Below, piece by piece: positions 32,488-42,700 of a stretch of 64,000 bases of DNA; position 1 is the first letter of the stretch, and each line of letters opens with the position of its first letter. Source of the stretch: Acidobacteriaceae bacterium (GTDB lineage Bacteria; Acidobacteriota; Terriglobia; Bryobacterales; Bryobacteraceae); the NCBI GenBank assembly GCA_019240405.1, contig JAFAYL010000063.1, forward strand, positions 1 through 64,000, given 5' to 3'. A program made the translations under genes and the position numbers. The notes under the pieces were generated by a model. That model was given only the letters and a program-made list of their open reading frames with translations. It was not told the origin of the DNA and made no database searches.

Positions 32488-34452
32488 ATGTCGGCGATCT
32501 ATCGCCTTTCTAGAAGTCTAATCAGCCACAGGCTGATCTACCTGTCCGTCGTGCGCGGAGCAGAGATATGCCTGTTTTTGCTTGCCGGCCTGAGCGCGTT
32601 TCTGCTGCGGTTCGAGTTCACGATTCCACACGACCGCAAGCTCGATCTAGCTTACGCTTTGGCTGTTTGGGTGCCGATCCAGGCTCTGACTTACTACAGT
32701 CTGAGACTTTGGAGCGGCGCATGGAAGTTCGTTTCATTGCACGATGCTTTGCGCTTGCTTTGGGCGAATTTCGCCGCCACAGTGATCAGCGCGTTGATCA
32801 TTTTCGGAGTGGACCCTAGGTTTCCGCGCTCGCTTTACATTTTGGACTTCATGCTCTGCTATCTGCTGAGCGTGGGCGTCCGGGCTGCGTTCCGTATGGC
32901 CATCGAGGTTTCAAATCTGCGCGCGGGTTCTTCCCACCGGCAGCGAACGTTCATTTATGGAGCGGGGGCCGCGGGCGTGATGGTGCTCCGCGAGTCCCGC
33001 TCAAATGGGAACCTTGGGTACCATATTTGCGGCTTTATCGACGACAACCCTGTCAAGGCCGGCTTCATCATTCAGGGCACGCGGGTGCTCGGATCGGGCC
33101 GTGATTTGGCCCAACTCGCGGCAAAGCACGATGTCCAACATGTCCTCATCGCGATTCCTTCGGCGAGCGGGTCTCAGATGAGAACGATTCTTGGATTCTG
33201 CGCAGACGCCAAACTTCGGTTTAAAACGATTCCGGCGTTGTCGGAGATCATTCACGGGCGCGGGCTCGCGACTCAGATTCGAGACGTAGCGGTCGAAGAT
33301 CTGCTAGGCCGGACGGCAGCTCGATTGGACGAAGGTCTCATCCGCGGCAAAGTCGAAGGCGAAGTGGTTCTCGTTACAGGCGCGGCGGGATCAATAGGCT
33401 CGGAGCTATGCCGGCAAATCGCGCGCTTCAATCCAGCGCGGATCATCGGATTGGAGATGGCTGAAACAGCGCTCTTCCATCTTCAGCAAGAGATGAAGGA
33501 GCTATTCCCCGAGGTTCATCTGGAGCCGGTCATCGGAAATATAAAGGATCGCGGGCGATTGCGTGAGCTGTTTGAACTGCACCGTCCGACGGTCGTATTT
33601 CACGCGGCAGCTTACAAGCACGTGCCGATGATGGAAACGCACCTCTTCGAAGCGGTGGAGAACAACATTCTCGGGACATACAACGTTGCGGCTCTCGCCG
33701 GTGAGTATGGTGTACGCGAGTTCGTGATGATTTCATCAGATAAGGCCGTGCGTCCCACGAGCATTATGGGTGTGACCAAGCGCGTGGCCGAGATGCTCGT
33801 GGCTTCGCTCGAAGTCGGCACGACGAAATACGTCTCGGTACGCTTCGGAAATGTGCTCGGAAGCAACGGAAGCGTGGTTCCAATTTTCAGGCGTCAAATC
33901 GAAGCCGGCGGTCCGATTACGGTTACACACCCGGAGATGCGCCGCTATTTCATGACCATTCCCGAAGCCGCTCAGCTCGTGATGCAAGCCTATGCCATGG
34001 GAAAGGGCGGCGAGATTTTCGTCCTCGATATGGGCAAGCCGATTCGTATCGTCGACCTCGCAACACAACTCATTCTCCTCTCTGGATTGCGGCCTGGGGA
34101 GGATATCAAGATCGAATTCAGTGGCGTGCGTCCGGGAGAAAAGTTGTACGAAGAACTGAACACCCATGACGAAGAGATGGTTCCGACTTATCACGAAAAA
34201 ATTCACATCTTCACCGGGAACGGATCGCGGATGCCGAATGTGGCTTCGCAAATAGAAGAGATCAGGCGTCTCTGCGAGACACGCAGCCGCTCGCTTGTGC
34301 TGACGCTCAAGGAATTAGTCGCGGACTACAATCCAAGCAGCCAGGTACTCCAGACGGCAATCGAGCAACCTGCAGCCGCACGAACACCGAACTCCCAAAA
34401 CGGCCATGGCCGGCTCATTGAAAGCTCGTCAGCCGCAACGCTCGGTTATTAA
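32488..34452 (+). CDS. membrane-anchored UDP-GlcNAc 4,6-dehydratase, PglF/WbpM/CapD family
   Basis: A 654-residue protein with about four N-terminal membrane helices (residues ~10-140), a first Rossmann-like domain (FIYGAGAAGVMVLRES, ~155) and the catalytic SDR domain (LVTGAAGSIGSELCRQI, ~295). The active-site region reads SSDKAVRPTSIMGVTKR: the S-D-K triad plus M-x3-K, where Met replaces the usual Tyr, as is known for this family. It would convert UDP-GlcNAc to the 4-keto-6-deoxy sugar. The strong GGGGGAG ribosome-binding site fixes the ATG; an upstream in-frame TTG at 32464 is rejected. Confidence 0.93.
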   Translation: MSAIYRLSRSLISHRLIYLSVVRGAEICLFLLAGLSAFLLRFEFTIPHDRKLDLAYALAVWVPIQALTYYSLRLWSGAWKFVSLHDALRLLWANFAATVISALIIFGVDPRFPRSLYILDFMLCYLLSVGVRAAFRMAIEVSNLRAGSSHRQRTFIYGAGAAGVMVLRESRSNGNLGYHICGFIDDNPVKAGFIIQGTRVLGSGRDLAQLAAKHDVQHVLIAIPSASGSQMRTILGFCADAKLRFKTIPALSEIIHGRGLATQIRDVAVEDLLGRTAARLDEGLIRGKVEGEVVLVTGAAGSIGSELCRQIARFNPARIIGLEMAETALFHLQQEMKELFPEVHLEPVIGNIKDRGRLRELFELHRPTVVFHAAAYKHVPMMETHLFEAVENNILGTYNVAALAGEYGVREFVMISSDKAVRPTSIMGVTKRVAEMLVASLEVGTTKYVSVRFGNVLGSNGSVVPIFRRQIEAGGPITVTHPEMRRYFMTIPEAAQLVMQAYAMGKGGEIFVLDMGKPIRIVDLATQLILLSGLRPGEDIKIEFSGVRPGEKLYEELNTHDEEMVPTYHEKIHIFTGNGSRMPNVASQIEEIRRLCETRSRSLVLTLKELVADYNPSSQVLQTAIEQPAAARTPNSQNGHGRLIESSSAATLGY

Positions 34453-34564
34453 AACAAACATAGAATTCGCGTCTCGCGGTGATTGTCCGCTAATTCTCTT
34501 ATCGCGAAATACTGTTCGCATTGACGCCCGTTGGTGAGCGGCGCTCGCGACGGAACCTTCGACA

Positions 34565-35566
34565 ATGAATTCCAAACCAACTCCTGATATTTCGATGTTG
34601 CGCACGGCGGCGGGCTCAGCTCCAGCCGTGTCCCAGTGCGCATACTTTCAACGCCTGGGCGCGCGAATTATTGCAGCCGACTCGAACCCGCTCTCCGTTG
34701 GCCTGTTCACAGCGGACCGCGGCTGCTGTGTCCCGCGAGCGAACGCGCCAGAGTACATCGATGCGCTTTTGGAGATTTGCAAGGTCGAGAAAGTTAACGC
34801 ATTTCTTCCTGCGCTGGATGAGGAGCTGCTCAAAGTCCATTCTGCAACCAATCGCTTCGAGCAAGTGGGAACGATGGTGCTGCTTTCTGGACAGGAAACG
34901 CTCGAAATTTGCTCGGACAAATGGAAGCTGTATGAATTCTTCTCCAAGCATAATTTCCCGACCGTACCCACCCGGAAGGCAGCCGACGCGCGAAGGTCAG
35001 CCGATCAGATCGGTTTACCCCAGCTCATTAAGCCCCGTCGCGGGCGTGGCAGCACAGACATATACGTGGCCAGAACGCCACCCGAATTGAAGTTCTTTAT
35101 CGAGTACGTAGAGGACCCGGTCGTACAGCGCTTCATCAAAGGCTCGGAATATACAATTGATGTGCTCGCCGATTGGAATTCGGAGGCGGTGGTCATCGCG
35201 CCGCGCAGGCGCATCGCGGCAGAGTCCGGAATTTCCTACAAGGGTCAACTGGTTTGGAATACTGAAATGGTGGCGATGGTCGAGCGGGTGGTCAGCTCTT
35301 TGAAACTCGTTGGACCTGCCAACATTCAATGCTTTATCGATGAGAAGGGCGAACTCTTGTTTACAGAGGTTAACGCTCGGCTTGCGGGATCGTCGATACT
35401 AACCGCAGCGGCAGGCGTGCCACTTTATCAGGGGATTCTGGATATGATCTGCGGCCGGACCCCGGCGAAATGCATTCACGCTCCGCAGGACCTAGTCATG
35501 CTTCGTTATTGGGCCGAGTTGTACCTTTCCACTGATAAGGCGAGCTCGTTTGGTTGGAAACCATGA
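34565..35566 (+). CDS. ATP-grasp ligase (carbamoyl-phosphate-synthase-like)
   Basis: A 333-residue protein: an N-terminal pre-ATP-grasp fold (TAAGSAPAVSQ, RIIAADSNPLSVGL), then the ATP-grasp core with LPQLIKPRRGRGSTDIY (lysine and glycine-rich loop), VVQRFIKGSEYTIDVL and LFTEVNARLAGSS (metal-binding Glu/Asn). This type often joins carboxylates to amines in glycan decoration or amino-sugar loading; no substrate can be named. The sugar transferase gene starts with a 4-base overlap (ATGA). It is the second ATP-grasp protein in the locus and is only distantly similar to the one fused to the phosphatase. Confidence 0.82.
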   Translation: MNSKPTPDISMLRTAAGSAPAVSQCAYFQRLGARIIAADSNPLSVGLFTADRGCCVPRANAPEYIDALLEICKVEKVNAFLPALDEELLKVHSATNRFEQVGTMVLLSGQETLEICSDKWKLYEFFSKHNFPTVPTRKAADARRSADQIGLPQLIKPRRGRGSTDIYVARTPPELKFFIEYVEDPVVQRFIKGSEYTIDVLADWNSEAVVIAPRRRIAAESGISYKGQLVWNTEMVAMVERVVSSLKLVGPANIQCFIDEKGELLFTEVNARLAGSSILTAAAGVPLYQGILDMICGRTPAKCIHAPQDLVMLRYWAELYLSTDKASSFGWKP

Positions 35567-36237
35567 GAGCGCACCCGGGCCCTCGGCGCTCTTTTCTCGG
35601 CATCAAGCGGATTTTTGATGTAGTAGTTTCGGGTGCCGCTCTGGTGCTGCTGAGTCCCGCCTTAGCGCTGATAGCGATTCTGATCCGAATGAGCTCCCCA
35701 GGTCCGGTTCTGTTCCGGCAAAAGAGACTCGGCAAAAACGCAAGTGTGTTCACAATTTTTAAGTTTCGAACCATGGTGGTTCACACGGCGGCCACGCTGA
35801 CGGATCGGATCACATACAGTACAGATCCTCGCATCACGCCACTCGGCCGTTTCCTGAGAGACTTCCGGCTGGATGAGCTGCCGCAGTTATTCAACGTCGT
35901 TCGGGGCGAGATGAGTATCGTGGGCCCGCGGCCGTTGACGCCGGATTTCTACCCGTATTACAGCGAGAAAGACAAAGAACGACTCGCGATGAGGCCAGGT
36001 ATCACGGGATGGCAACAGGTAAACGGCGCATCGAACCACAGTTGGGCGCAGCGAATCGATCTAGACGTGTGGTACGTGCGCCACGCAAGCCTCTGGCTCG
36101 ATCTCAAGATCATCTCTAGAACGATCCCGGTGGCGCTCACGCGTGAAGGCGTGTACGCGTCAGATGGATCGCAATTAAGCGGCGTGCCGGATGCGCTAAG
36201 AGCTACCCTGACAGAGGGAATCAATATCGAGAGATGA
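35563..36237 (+). CDS. undecaprenyl-phosphate sugar phosphotransferase, PglC-like monotopic type
   Basis: A 224-residue phosphoglycosyl transferase that starts assembly of the lipid-linked unit. It has one N-terminal re-entrant hydrophobic segment (GAALVLLSPALALIAILI), FRQKRLGKNASVFTIFKFRTM, the catalytic Asp-Glu pair in RLDELPQLFNV, SIVGPRPL and RPGITGWQQVNG. It lacks the extra membrane domain of WcaJ/WbaP, so it is the small PglC size. The next gene overlaps it by 4 bases (ATGA). A TTG three codons upstream is a possible alternative start. Confidence 0.92.
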   Translation: MRAHPGPRRSFLGIKRIFDVVVSGAALVLLSPALALIAILIRMSSPGPVLFRQKRLGKNASVFTIFKFRTMVVHTAATLTDRITYSTDPRITPLGRFLRDFRLDELPQLFNVVRGEMSIVGPRPLTPDFYPYYSEKDKERLAMRPGITGWQQVNGASNHSWAQRIDLDVWYVRHASLWLDLKIISRTIPVALTREGVYASDGSQLSGVPDALRATLTEGINIER

Positions 36238-36926
36238 ATGTTATTGTAATTGCGCCGCATGCCGATGACGAGGTTCTCGGCTGCGGCGGAACGATTGCCG
36301 CACACGCCGCTGCTGGTGACCAGGTTACGGTCGTCCTTCTCACTCGCGGCAATCCAGATATTTTCGACCAGGATCTCATTGTCCGCATAAGGGAAGAATT
36401 GAAGGAAGCACACCGCGTCCTCGGTGTGAAGGACCAGATTCTGCTAGATTTTCCTGCTCCGGGGCTAGAATCAATCCCTAATTACGTTGTTGCGGACCAG
36501 CTTCGAAAAATTGTGCAAGAGAACCGTCCGGGACTGGTGTATACGCCGTTTGGGGGTGATCTCCATTCAGATCACCGGGCCGCGTACGACGCGACTCTGG
36601 TTGCAACTCGGCCGATAGCGGGCTGCCCTGTAGGTCGTGTCCTGTGCTATGAGACGCTTTCGGAGACCGAATGGGGCGATGTATTAACCCAAAATGCTTT
36701 CGTACCTAATGTCTTCCGCGACATAGAGCCTCATCTTGAAAAGAAGATGGCCGCGATGGCCTGCTACAAGTCACAGTTGCGCGATCGTCCTCATCCCCGA
36801 AATTTGGACGTCATTCGCATGCTCGCGCACGTTCGGGGCGCGGTCTGTGGACTTCATGCTGCTGAGGCATTCTGCCTGGTTCGCGAGGTAATCTGCGGAA
36901 ACGGAGCAATGCCGCAGGAGAAATAG
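36234..36926 (+). CDS. PIG-L/LmbE family N-deacetylase
   Basis: A 230-residue zinc-dependent deacetylase with the signature PHADDEVLGCGGTIAAH near the N-terminus (His, Asp and Asp/Glu for zinc and catalysis) and SDHRAAYDATL with another zinc His. Family members remove N-acetyl groups from GlcNAc-type sugars. In this operon it may expose a free amine on the repeat unit, which would be a natural acceptor for an ATP-grasp ligase or the GNAT fusion; that link is inference. Confidence 0.88.
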   Translation: MNVIVIAPHADDEVLGCGGTIAAHAAAGDQVTVVLLTRGNPDIFDQDLIVRIREELKEAHRVLGVKDQILLDFPAPGLESIPNYVVADQLRKIVQENRPGLVYTPFGGDLHSDHRAAYDATLVATRPIAGCPVGRVLCYETLSETEWGDVLTQNAFVPNVFRDIEPHLEKKMAAMACYKSQLRDRPHPRNLDVIRMLAHVRGAVCGLHAAEAFCLVREVICGNGAMPQEK

Positions 36927-37618
36927 TGAGGAATCGCCTCGCGCCGGTCGGCTGCCTTGTTTTTGATATTGATGACACGCTATACCTCGAGCGCGAGTAT
37001 GTGCGAAGCGGGTTTTGCGCGGTGGGTGAGTGGATTCGTGAAAATCAGGGCGTCGAATCGTTCTTCGAAGAAGCTTGGAGAGAATTTGAAGGCGGACGGA
37101 GACGTGAGATCTTCAATGTCGCTCTTCTCAAATTTGGCATCGACCCATCCCAAGAGCTGATCCAGGCGTTGCTGTCGGTTTACCGGAATCACAATGCCAA
37201 AATCACGCTATTACCGGACAGCGAAGAGTGTCTCCGGCGTGTTGCCGGTAAGGTGTTCATCGGTGTCATCAGCGACGGCGCCGTTGCGGGCCAGCGGATA
37301 AAGGTCGGGCGGCTTGGTTTGGCAGCGCGCTGCGATCACATAATTTTGACCGAGTCGCTGGGCCTTGAATATAGCAAGCCTCATCCCCGGGCTTTCATGG
37401 AAATGCAGAAAGTTGCAAATTGCGCGCCAGAAGCCTGCGTCTACGTTGCAGATAATCCTGTTAAGGATTTTGTAAGCCCCATAAAGCTAGGCTGGCGCAC
37501 GATTCGGGTGAGACGAGCCGGCGGGATTCATTGCGGTCTAGGCTGTTCCGAAGATTCGCAGCCTGAAGCTGAAATGGACGACCTCAATCAATTGCCGAGA
37601 GTTTTGGGACTCTCCTGA
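36926..37618 (+). CDS. HAD-family hydrolase
   Basis: A 230-residue HAD phosphatase: nucleophile motif FDIDDTLY (D-x-D-x-T) at the start, a helical cap (~20-95), GVISDGAV, YSKPHPRAF (conserved Lys) and YVADNPVKDF. GTG start overlapping the upstream TAG by 1 base. Last gene of the operon, 61 bp from the convergent gene, with a strong terminator between. It likely dephosphorylates a sugar phosphate; the substrate is unknown. Confidence 0.85.
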   Translation: MRNRLAPVGCLVFDIDDTLYLEREYVRSGFCAVGEWIRENQGVESFFEEAWREFEGGRRREIFNVALLKFGIDPSQELIQALLSVYRNHNAKITLLPDSEECLRRVAGKVFIGVISDGAVAGQRIKVGRLGLAARCDHIILTESLGLEYSKPHPRAFMEMQKVANCAPEACVYVADNPVKDFVSPIKLGWRTIRVRRAGGIHCGLGCSEDSQPEAEMDDLNQLPRVLGLS

Positions 37619-37620
37619 TC

Positions 37621-37675
37621 ACAAAAGACATAACGGCGGCAAGGAGACCACTCCGTTTCTCCCTGCCGCCTTTGT
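37621..37675. terminator. strong bidirectional terminator
   Basis: GGCGGCA AGGAGA (37635-37647) pairs with TCTCC C TGCCGCC (37658-37670): 7 plus 5 base pairs around one mismatch, with a 10-nt loop. ACAAA upstream (37621-37625) and TTTGT downstream (37671-37675) extend the pairing and give a short U-run on both strands. It lies between convergent stop codons at 37618 and 37680. Confidence 0.85.
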
Positions 37676-37679
37676 CGGG

Positions 37680-39506
37680 TTAGTGCTTTGTAAGTCGAAA
37701 CGTTGGAGCTAGTCCAGGAATAGCGCCATCGGCGTGGATGATCGCAAGTTCCCACGTTCCGGCTTGCGGAATCCTTATCGGGAACTGCTGGTAGATTTCT
37801 CCTGAAACGAACTTCACGGAACCGGTGGTAGTTTTCCCGCTCGGACTCGTGAGCGCGTAGGTAACGGTCACGCTCTCCTCCGGAACAGCCGATAACTCGA
37901 GCACTGGGTAATACGTGCTCACCGCGGCCGCTCCGCTCGCCCGCACCGTATCTGAGCTCGTGGCAAACCGCACTGCCGGGACGTCGGCCGAGATTTTGTA
38001 AGCATTGGTCGACGTGGCACTCGGGTTATAGCCCGAAGCGAAAGCACGCGCGTTTACTACCCTGCTGCTGTGTAACTGAAGCGGCCCGGAATAGACAGGC
38101 GAGGAGGAAGTGGGCGTGCTCCCGTCCAGCGTGTAGCGAATGGTAGCATTCGGAGTCGAACTGCTGAGCGTGACCGTCGCGGGACCGGTCATGGCATAGG
38201 GACATCGCGGCTCGATGCTTGGGGCTTGTGCCGTATCCGCATCGCTGCCCGCCCTGGTGACAAAGGTTCCTGTCAGGTTGGGAATCCTAATCTTCGTCAC
38301 GGGATGATGGTGCGGATCCACCCACTTGCCCGCAGGCAGCGTCACGGTCTCCGTGGATCCGGTCCAGTTCAGATATACATAGCCGTTCTCATACCGACGC
38401 GAATACAGCCGATTGGCAACCTCGCCGCCATAGGACGGCCCTTGTTGATAAGTCCCCACGGGCGCGCCGAGCGCCGCATTCCAGCCCTCCCAAGCACGGG
38501 GAGGCACATGCGCGCCGCGAGTGGCGAAAAAGAAGTTCGGGCCTTTCACCAACTCATAGAAGATGAATCCCGCCATCAGGTGCGCTTCCTGCCAATTGGT
38601 AGGAAGCAGCGTGCCTAGGATTCCCACACGTCCCGTGGAGCCCACCCAAGCAAACCACGGCAGCACTTGCCGGTAGAAGCCGTTACGCTGGCCTTGCGTG
38701 GGTGTCGAATACCACGCCGTGACATCTTCGGCCAGCGCGCCCCCTATACTTGCGTACACGTTTTGAAACTGGCTGGGATCGGACATCGAGCCGATATCCG
38801 TAATCACATTGATATCCGGCGCCAGTTGCTTCAAGCGATTAAAGAAGTAGGCGATCGAGTTCAGGTATTCACTCGAATTCTGCTGAAACGGCGGATCCCA
38901 CGGCACTCCCCCAACGAATGTGCCGCTGTCATCCAACACTCCGTAGGCGGCGTATGTAAACGCGCAACCATCCAGGTACACCCACACATTCCCCAGAGCA
39001 TTCATGGGCTGCAGCACAACCGGCCGCGTATATTGGTCCAGCCAGAACCGAATCAGCCGGTCGTCCGCCACGTTCACGGCGTACATCCAGTTGCTCTGGG
39101 GGGTGGTCGGTTTGTGGTTCGCATCCAGCCCGAGATACGCGTTGAACAATACCGGCCGTTTCTTACCCTGATAGGTCGCGGTCACGAAAATCGGTGCCCG
39201 CCCCGCCGCCACTTCCTGCGATTCATACGTGCGGAGCGCCGAATAAGGAAACCCTAACTGCTCGTCGAACGGCCCGAAATGGTTGAAATGCATGTAGTGG
39301 CCCTTCAGGGTCTGCGGCGTGAACATAGTGCTGGCTTTTCCCGCACCAATGTAGGCCCCGAAGTCCGTGTTCGGGAAGCCTACCGCCGGGGTAAAGATTG
39401 AGCCTAGCTCGGTATCCATTACCGTTCGGTTAGTTTGCGCCTGAACGCCAACAACGGACGTCAGGAAAATAAGGGAAATTGGTGCAATTATTCGTCTTAG
39501 AATCAA
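37680..39506 (-). CDS. secreted GHL15-like putative glycoside hydrolase with C-terminal chitobiase-type repeat domain
   Basis: A 608-residue protein. Residues ~30-430 resemble the hypothetical glycosyl hydrolase family GHL15 (VQPMNALGNVWVYLDGCAFTY, INVITDIGSM, HVPPRAWEGW). Residues ~440-510 are a CHB_HEX_C-like module (VTLSSSTPNATIRYTLDGSTP), followed by a beta-rich domain. The signal peptide LILRRIIAPISLIFLTSVVGVQA begins at a TTG at 39506 with AAGGAAGG at perfect spacing. The longer frame to 39614 adds an unlikely hydrophilic extension. Substrate unknown; perhaps an amino-sugar polymer. Confidence 0.7.
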   Translation of the reverse strand: MILRRIIAPISLIFLTSVVGVQAQTNRTVMDTELGSIFTPAVGFPNTDFGAYIGAGKASTMFTPQTLKGHYMHFNHFGPFDEQLGFPYSALRTYESQEVAAGRAPIFVTATYQGKKRPVLFNAYLGLDANHKPTTPQSNWMYAVNVADDRLIRFWLDQYTRPVVLQPMNALGNVWVYLDGCAFTYAAYGVLDDSGTFVGGVPWDPPFQQNSSEYLNSIAYFFNRLKQLAPDINVITDIGSMSDPSQFQNVYASIGGALAEDVTAWYSTPTQGQRNGFYRQVLPWFAWVGSTGRVGILGTLLPTNWQEAHLMAGFIFYELVKGPNFFFATRGAHVPPRAWEGWNAALGAPVGTYQQGPSYGGEVANRLYSRRYENGYVYLNWTGSTETVTLPAGKWVDPHHHPVTKIRIPNLTGTFVTRAGSDADTAQAPSIEPRCPYAMTGPATVTLSSSTPNATIRYTLDGSTPTSSSPVYSGPLQLHSSRVVNARAFASGYNPSATSTNAYKISADVPAVRFATSSDTVRASGAAAVSTYYPVLELSAVPEESVTVTYALTSPSGKTTTGSVKFVSGEIYQQFPIRIPQAGTWELAIIHADGAIPGLAPTFRLTKH

Positions 39507-39614
39507 ACGTTCCTTCCTTTTTGCCGTGTACACCGCGGCCATAGAGCCACCGCTGGCGTCACAACTTTGAAATTTCGAAGTCTGTTCCGGGTCGGGGTTC
39601 GGCCCGGAGCCCAA

Positions 39615-39785
39615 CTTCGTAGTGCTTTTAGATTATTGCCAGTGTAACCCGAGCGTGGGAAGGAACGCAAGAAAATTCTAAAGTTTTTCTACTAGCTCAG
39701 CTGCTGTGAGTCAGCTGGTTCCAGCTTTTCCGCTGGAACTAAAGCTGATCTCTCGCAAGCAGCTTATGGATCGTTACTTGGTTTC
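39615..39785. repeat. intergenic region with a nested inverted repeat
   Basis: Contains a perfect 8-bp hairpin, GTTCCAGC (39718-39725) and GCTGGAAC (39732-39739), nested within outer AGCT copies at 39713-39716 and 39743-39746. An adjacent CAGCTG-containing pair lies at 39699-39717. No T-run follows on either strand, so a standard terminator for the large gene at 39786 is doubtful. It could be an operator or RNA element for the downstream minus-strand gene. Confidence 0.4.
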
Positions 39786-42700
39786 TTAGCGGAGGCAGTC
39801 GTATTTCCAGTTATAAGTTGTGGATGGCGAGAGCGGTGTTGAACCTACCATGAGCTGAAATGATGCCGGGGCACTACTCGAGCCGGCTGCTTCGTTTGCA
39901 CCGTAGACGAGGGCGCTTCCGCTTAGCACAGCCGTGCTCGGCCCATTGGGGAAGACCTCACAAACGGGAGCGGATGGAAACCCGTTCGCAAAGGTTACCG
40001 TGGCGACCACTGAGTTTGCAGACGGCGAACTTCCAGTTGTCAAGCTGATTGTCCCCCGCAAATTGCCGCTTCCGGCCCCGAGTGAGAGCGAGGGCGAACT
40101 TCCAGCACCCGGTCCTGCGCTAACGGCAGCAGTGCCTCCGTTTCCCAAATACCCCGACCCGTAACCGATCGTACCCCAAAGACCGGGTGCGGTTGTGCCC
40201 GGGGTGCCCGCCGGCGTACCTGACTGAGGTAGGCCCGGAGAGCCGCATTTTGCGGTCGGAGTATTCTCGCTCTCGTCACACCACTGGACGAAATTCGTGC
40301 TCAGATCCGCCACGTTGATGTCGGAGGCTGAAGAGGCTTCCATCTTCAGGAACACGTTGTTGTGGGAATTCGCATCGATATTGATCATGTAGATGCCTGC
40401 ATTTTTTGAAGACCAGCTATTGAAAGGAGTGGCGTGCCCGTAACCTTCAAAAGTGTTCTCGGAAGAATTCGTCAAATGGATTCCATCCCCCATTGGACTT
40501 GCACCGGGAGTGCTCGTTATGATGGGAGATCCTAGTTGCGCATTGATGAAATGCATCAGTTTGCTGTTAGTCAACTGAATCTGGACTCCTGCTCCGCCCT
40601 CGTTCACTAAATCTTGCAAAACGGACCCGAAGGAATTAACAAACTGGTATGCATATGATCCGCCAACACCGGCGTTAGGATCATTTGCGATACCTCCCCA
40701 TAGGCCGTTAGACCATGTAGCTCGCATGACACTCTGGTTAAAGCTGCCTTGAAACGTGCCGCCATACCCACCGCGTTCGATACCGAGGCCTGAGTTCTCG
40801 ATCATGCTGTAATTCAGACCACAGGCATCCTGCGCCAATTCAGCGGCGAAACAAACGTCTGTTCTGATGAGAACTGTGTTAAAAGGAACGCTCCCGCTAC
40901 CGATGGAAGGATCGCCCCAGACATTTCGGAACGAACAAAAATTGCAATCGCCCTCCATATATATTTCGTAGGGATTGTACTGATTGCTGCCGTAAAAGAA
41001 GAGGTTTTCAAATGTCATATTCCGCGCCTTCTCGTCGGTACAGATCGTCGCGATCGCATTTGTCACTCCGTTGTAGCAGCCTGTTTCACCGGTTGAATGC
41101 CGCGTGTATGCGTAATGGATCCCGCCGAGCCCTGTGCCATTCGGTCCGAGGCTGTTAGGCGGCAGGATGGTGAAATTCGCGATCCGCTCACCCTGTGTCC
41201 TCCCGGTTGTGGATGTACACGCAGGCGGCGTGCCCGCAAGCGTGCACGGCTGCCACATGATGACGTCTCCGGTTGTAATACTTTCCCCGTCGAGAACGGT
41301 CGAGGTCATATGTTCTCCGACCAGCGATACGGCTGCAGTTACGTTTCCGCCCGATCCCGAAGCGAACACTCCCGTTCGCGGCAAAACAATGGGATTCGAG
41401 ATTTTATATCTTCCATTCGGTACATACACTTCGGCGCCCTGAATCGCGCCGGAATAGGTATTGAGAATCTGGGCGGTTTGAATGGCTGTGTTGAAGCAGC
41501 CGGAATCGTCTGTCAGATCATCCGCTTTACATCCAAATCCCATGACGTTTATCTGGCTGGGATTCATCGGCCACCAAGTGTAGGAGCTTCCGTTGTACTG
41601 GCAACCGAAGAATCTCTGAAACGATCCGGTTTGGATATAGAGATTTCCCAGTGCGCTCGAGGTGCAGGTTGATGAGGTTGGCAGACCGGTCCCGGTTCTC
41701 ACACCTCCGGCGGGGCTGGCCGGCGTGCCGCAGAGCGCTTGACCGTTAGCCGTAATGCCGGTGGCGAATTGTCCACCCGGACAGCCGCTTGGCGTATTAG
41801 CGAGCGCGGTAGCGGTGGCCGCATTACCTGTAGTAGATGAAGCGATAGTTCCAGGCAAATCCGCCGGCTGAATTTGCGTTCCAGGCGCATAGTAATCTGA
41901 CCCAGGCGTGGCAGCGGTGTCTGTGTTCGCGGCGGTGCGCTTAACGAGCCCGTTCGCTCCAGGATCAGGAAGGCCGCTGGTGCTGGTGGGAGTGGCGCAA
42001 ATTGCGTTTCCATTTGCCGCGATACCTTGTGCAAATTGATTCCCGACGCATCCAGTGGGCGTGGCTGAGAGGGCCGCAGCGGTTGCGGCTCTCCCGTTCG
42101 TGTTGCTGTTGATTGTCGGAGGCATTTCGTTCACCAGCAGCAAACCATTTGTATCGAGGCCGGCATAGCCGTTTGAGGAATTGAGAGCGCTCGCGTTTTG
42201 AGGCGTAAATCCGAGCGCGGCAATGATATCGCTCGACTGGGCCGCGGTCGTCGAACTGCCGCTGCTGTATTTCACGATGCTGTTATTCGTTGTTGGCGGC
42301 TGCAATCCCGCGCTCGAAATGGTTAGCGTAGTCGTATTCAATCCGTTATCCGTAGGCGTGAGCGTGATGTTCGAGCCCGCAACAAAGTTCAGATTTGCCC
42401 TCTGGGTTAAAGCTCTGCCGCCGGCTTGAAGGATTTGGTTATAAAGACTCGGTGCTCCACTGAGCTGCGAGTAGGCCACCTGAGCGCAGTTCGCGGCTCC
42501 GGTTGCCGAGATACCTTGCGCAAACAGCCCGGTACTGCATGCCTGCGGGGTGGTTGCAAATGCGGTCGCGGTGGCCGCATTTCCGCTTGTATTGCTGCTG
42601 ATTTTTGCGGGGAAGAGCGAGAGGTTCAATGTTCCCGTTGAGATGTTCGAGGCGTTGGTGGTGTCGATAGTCGCGGATGGAGCTAATCCGAGAACATTTC

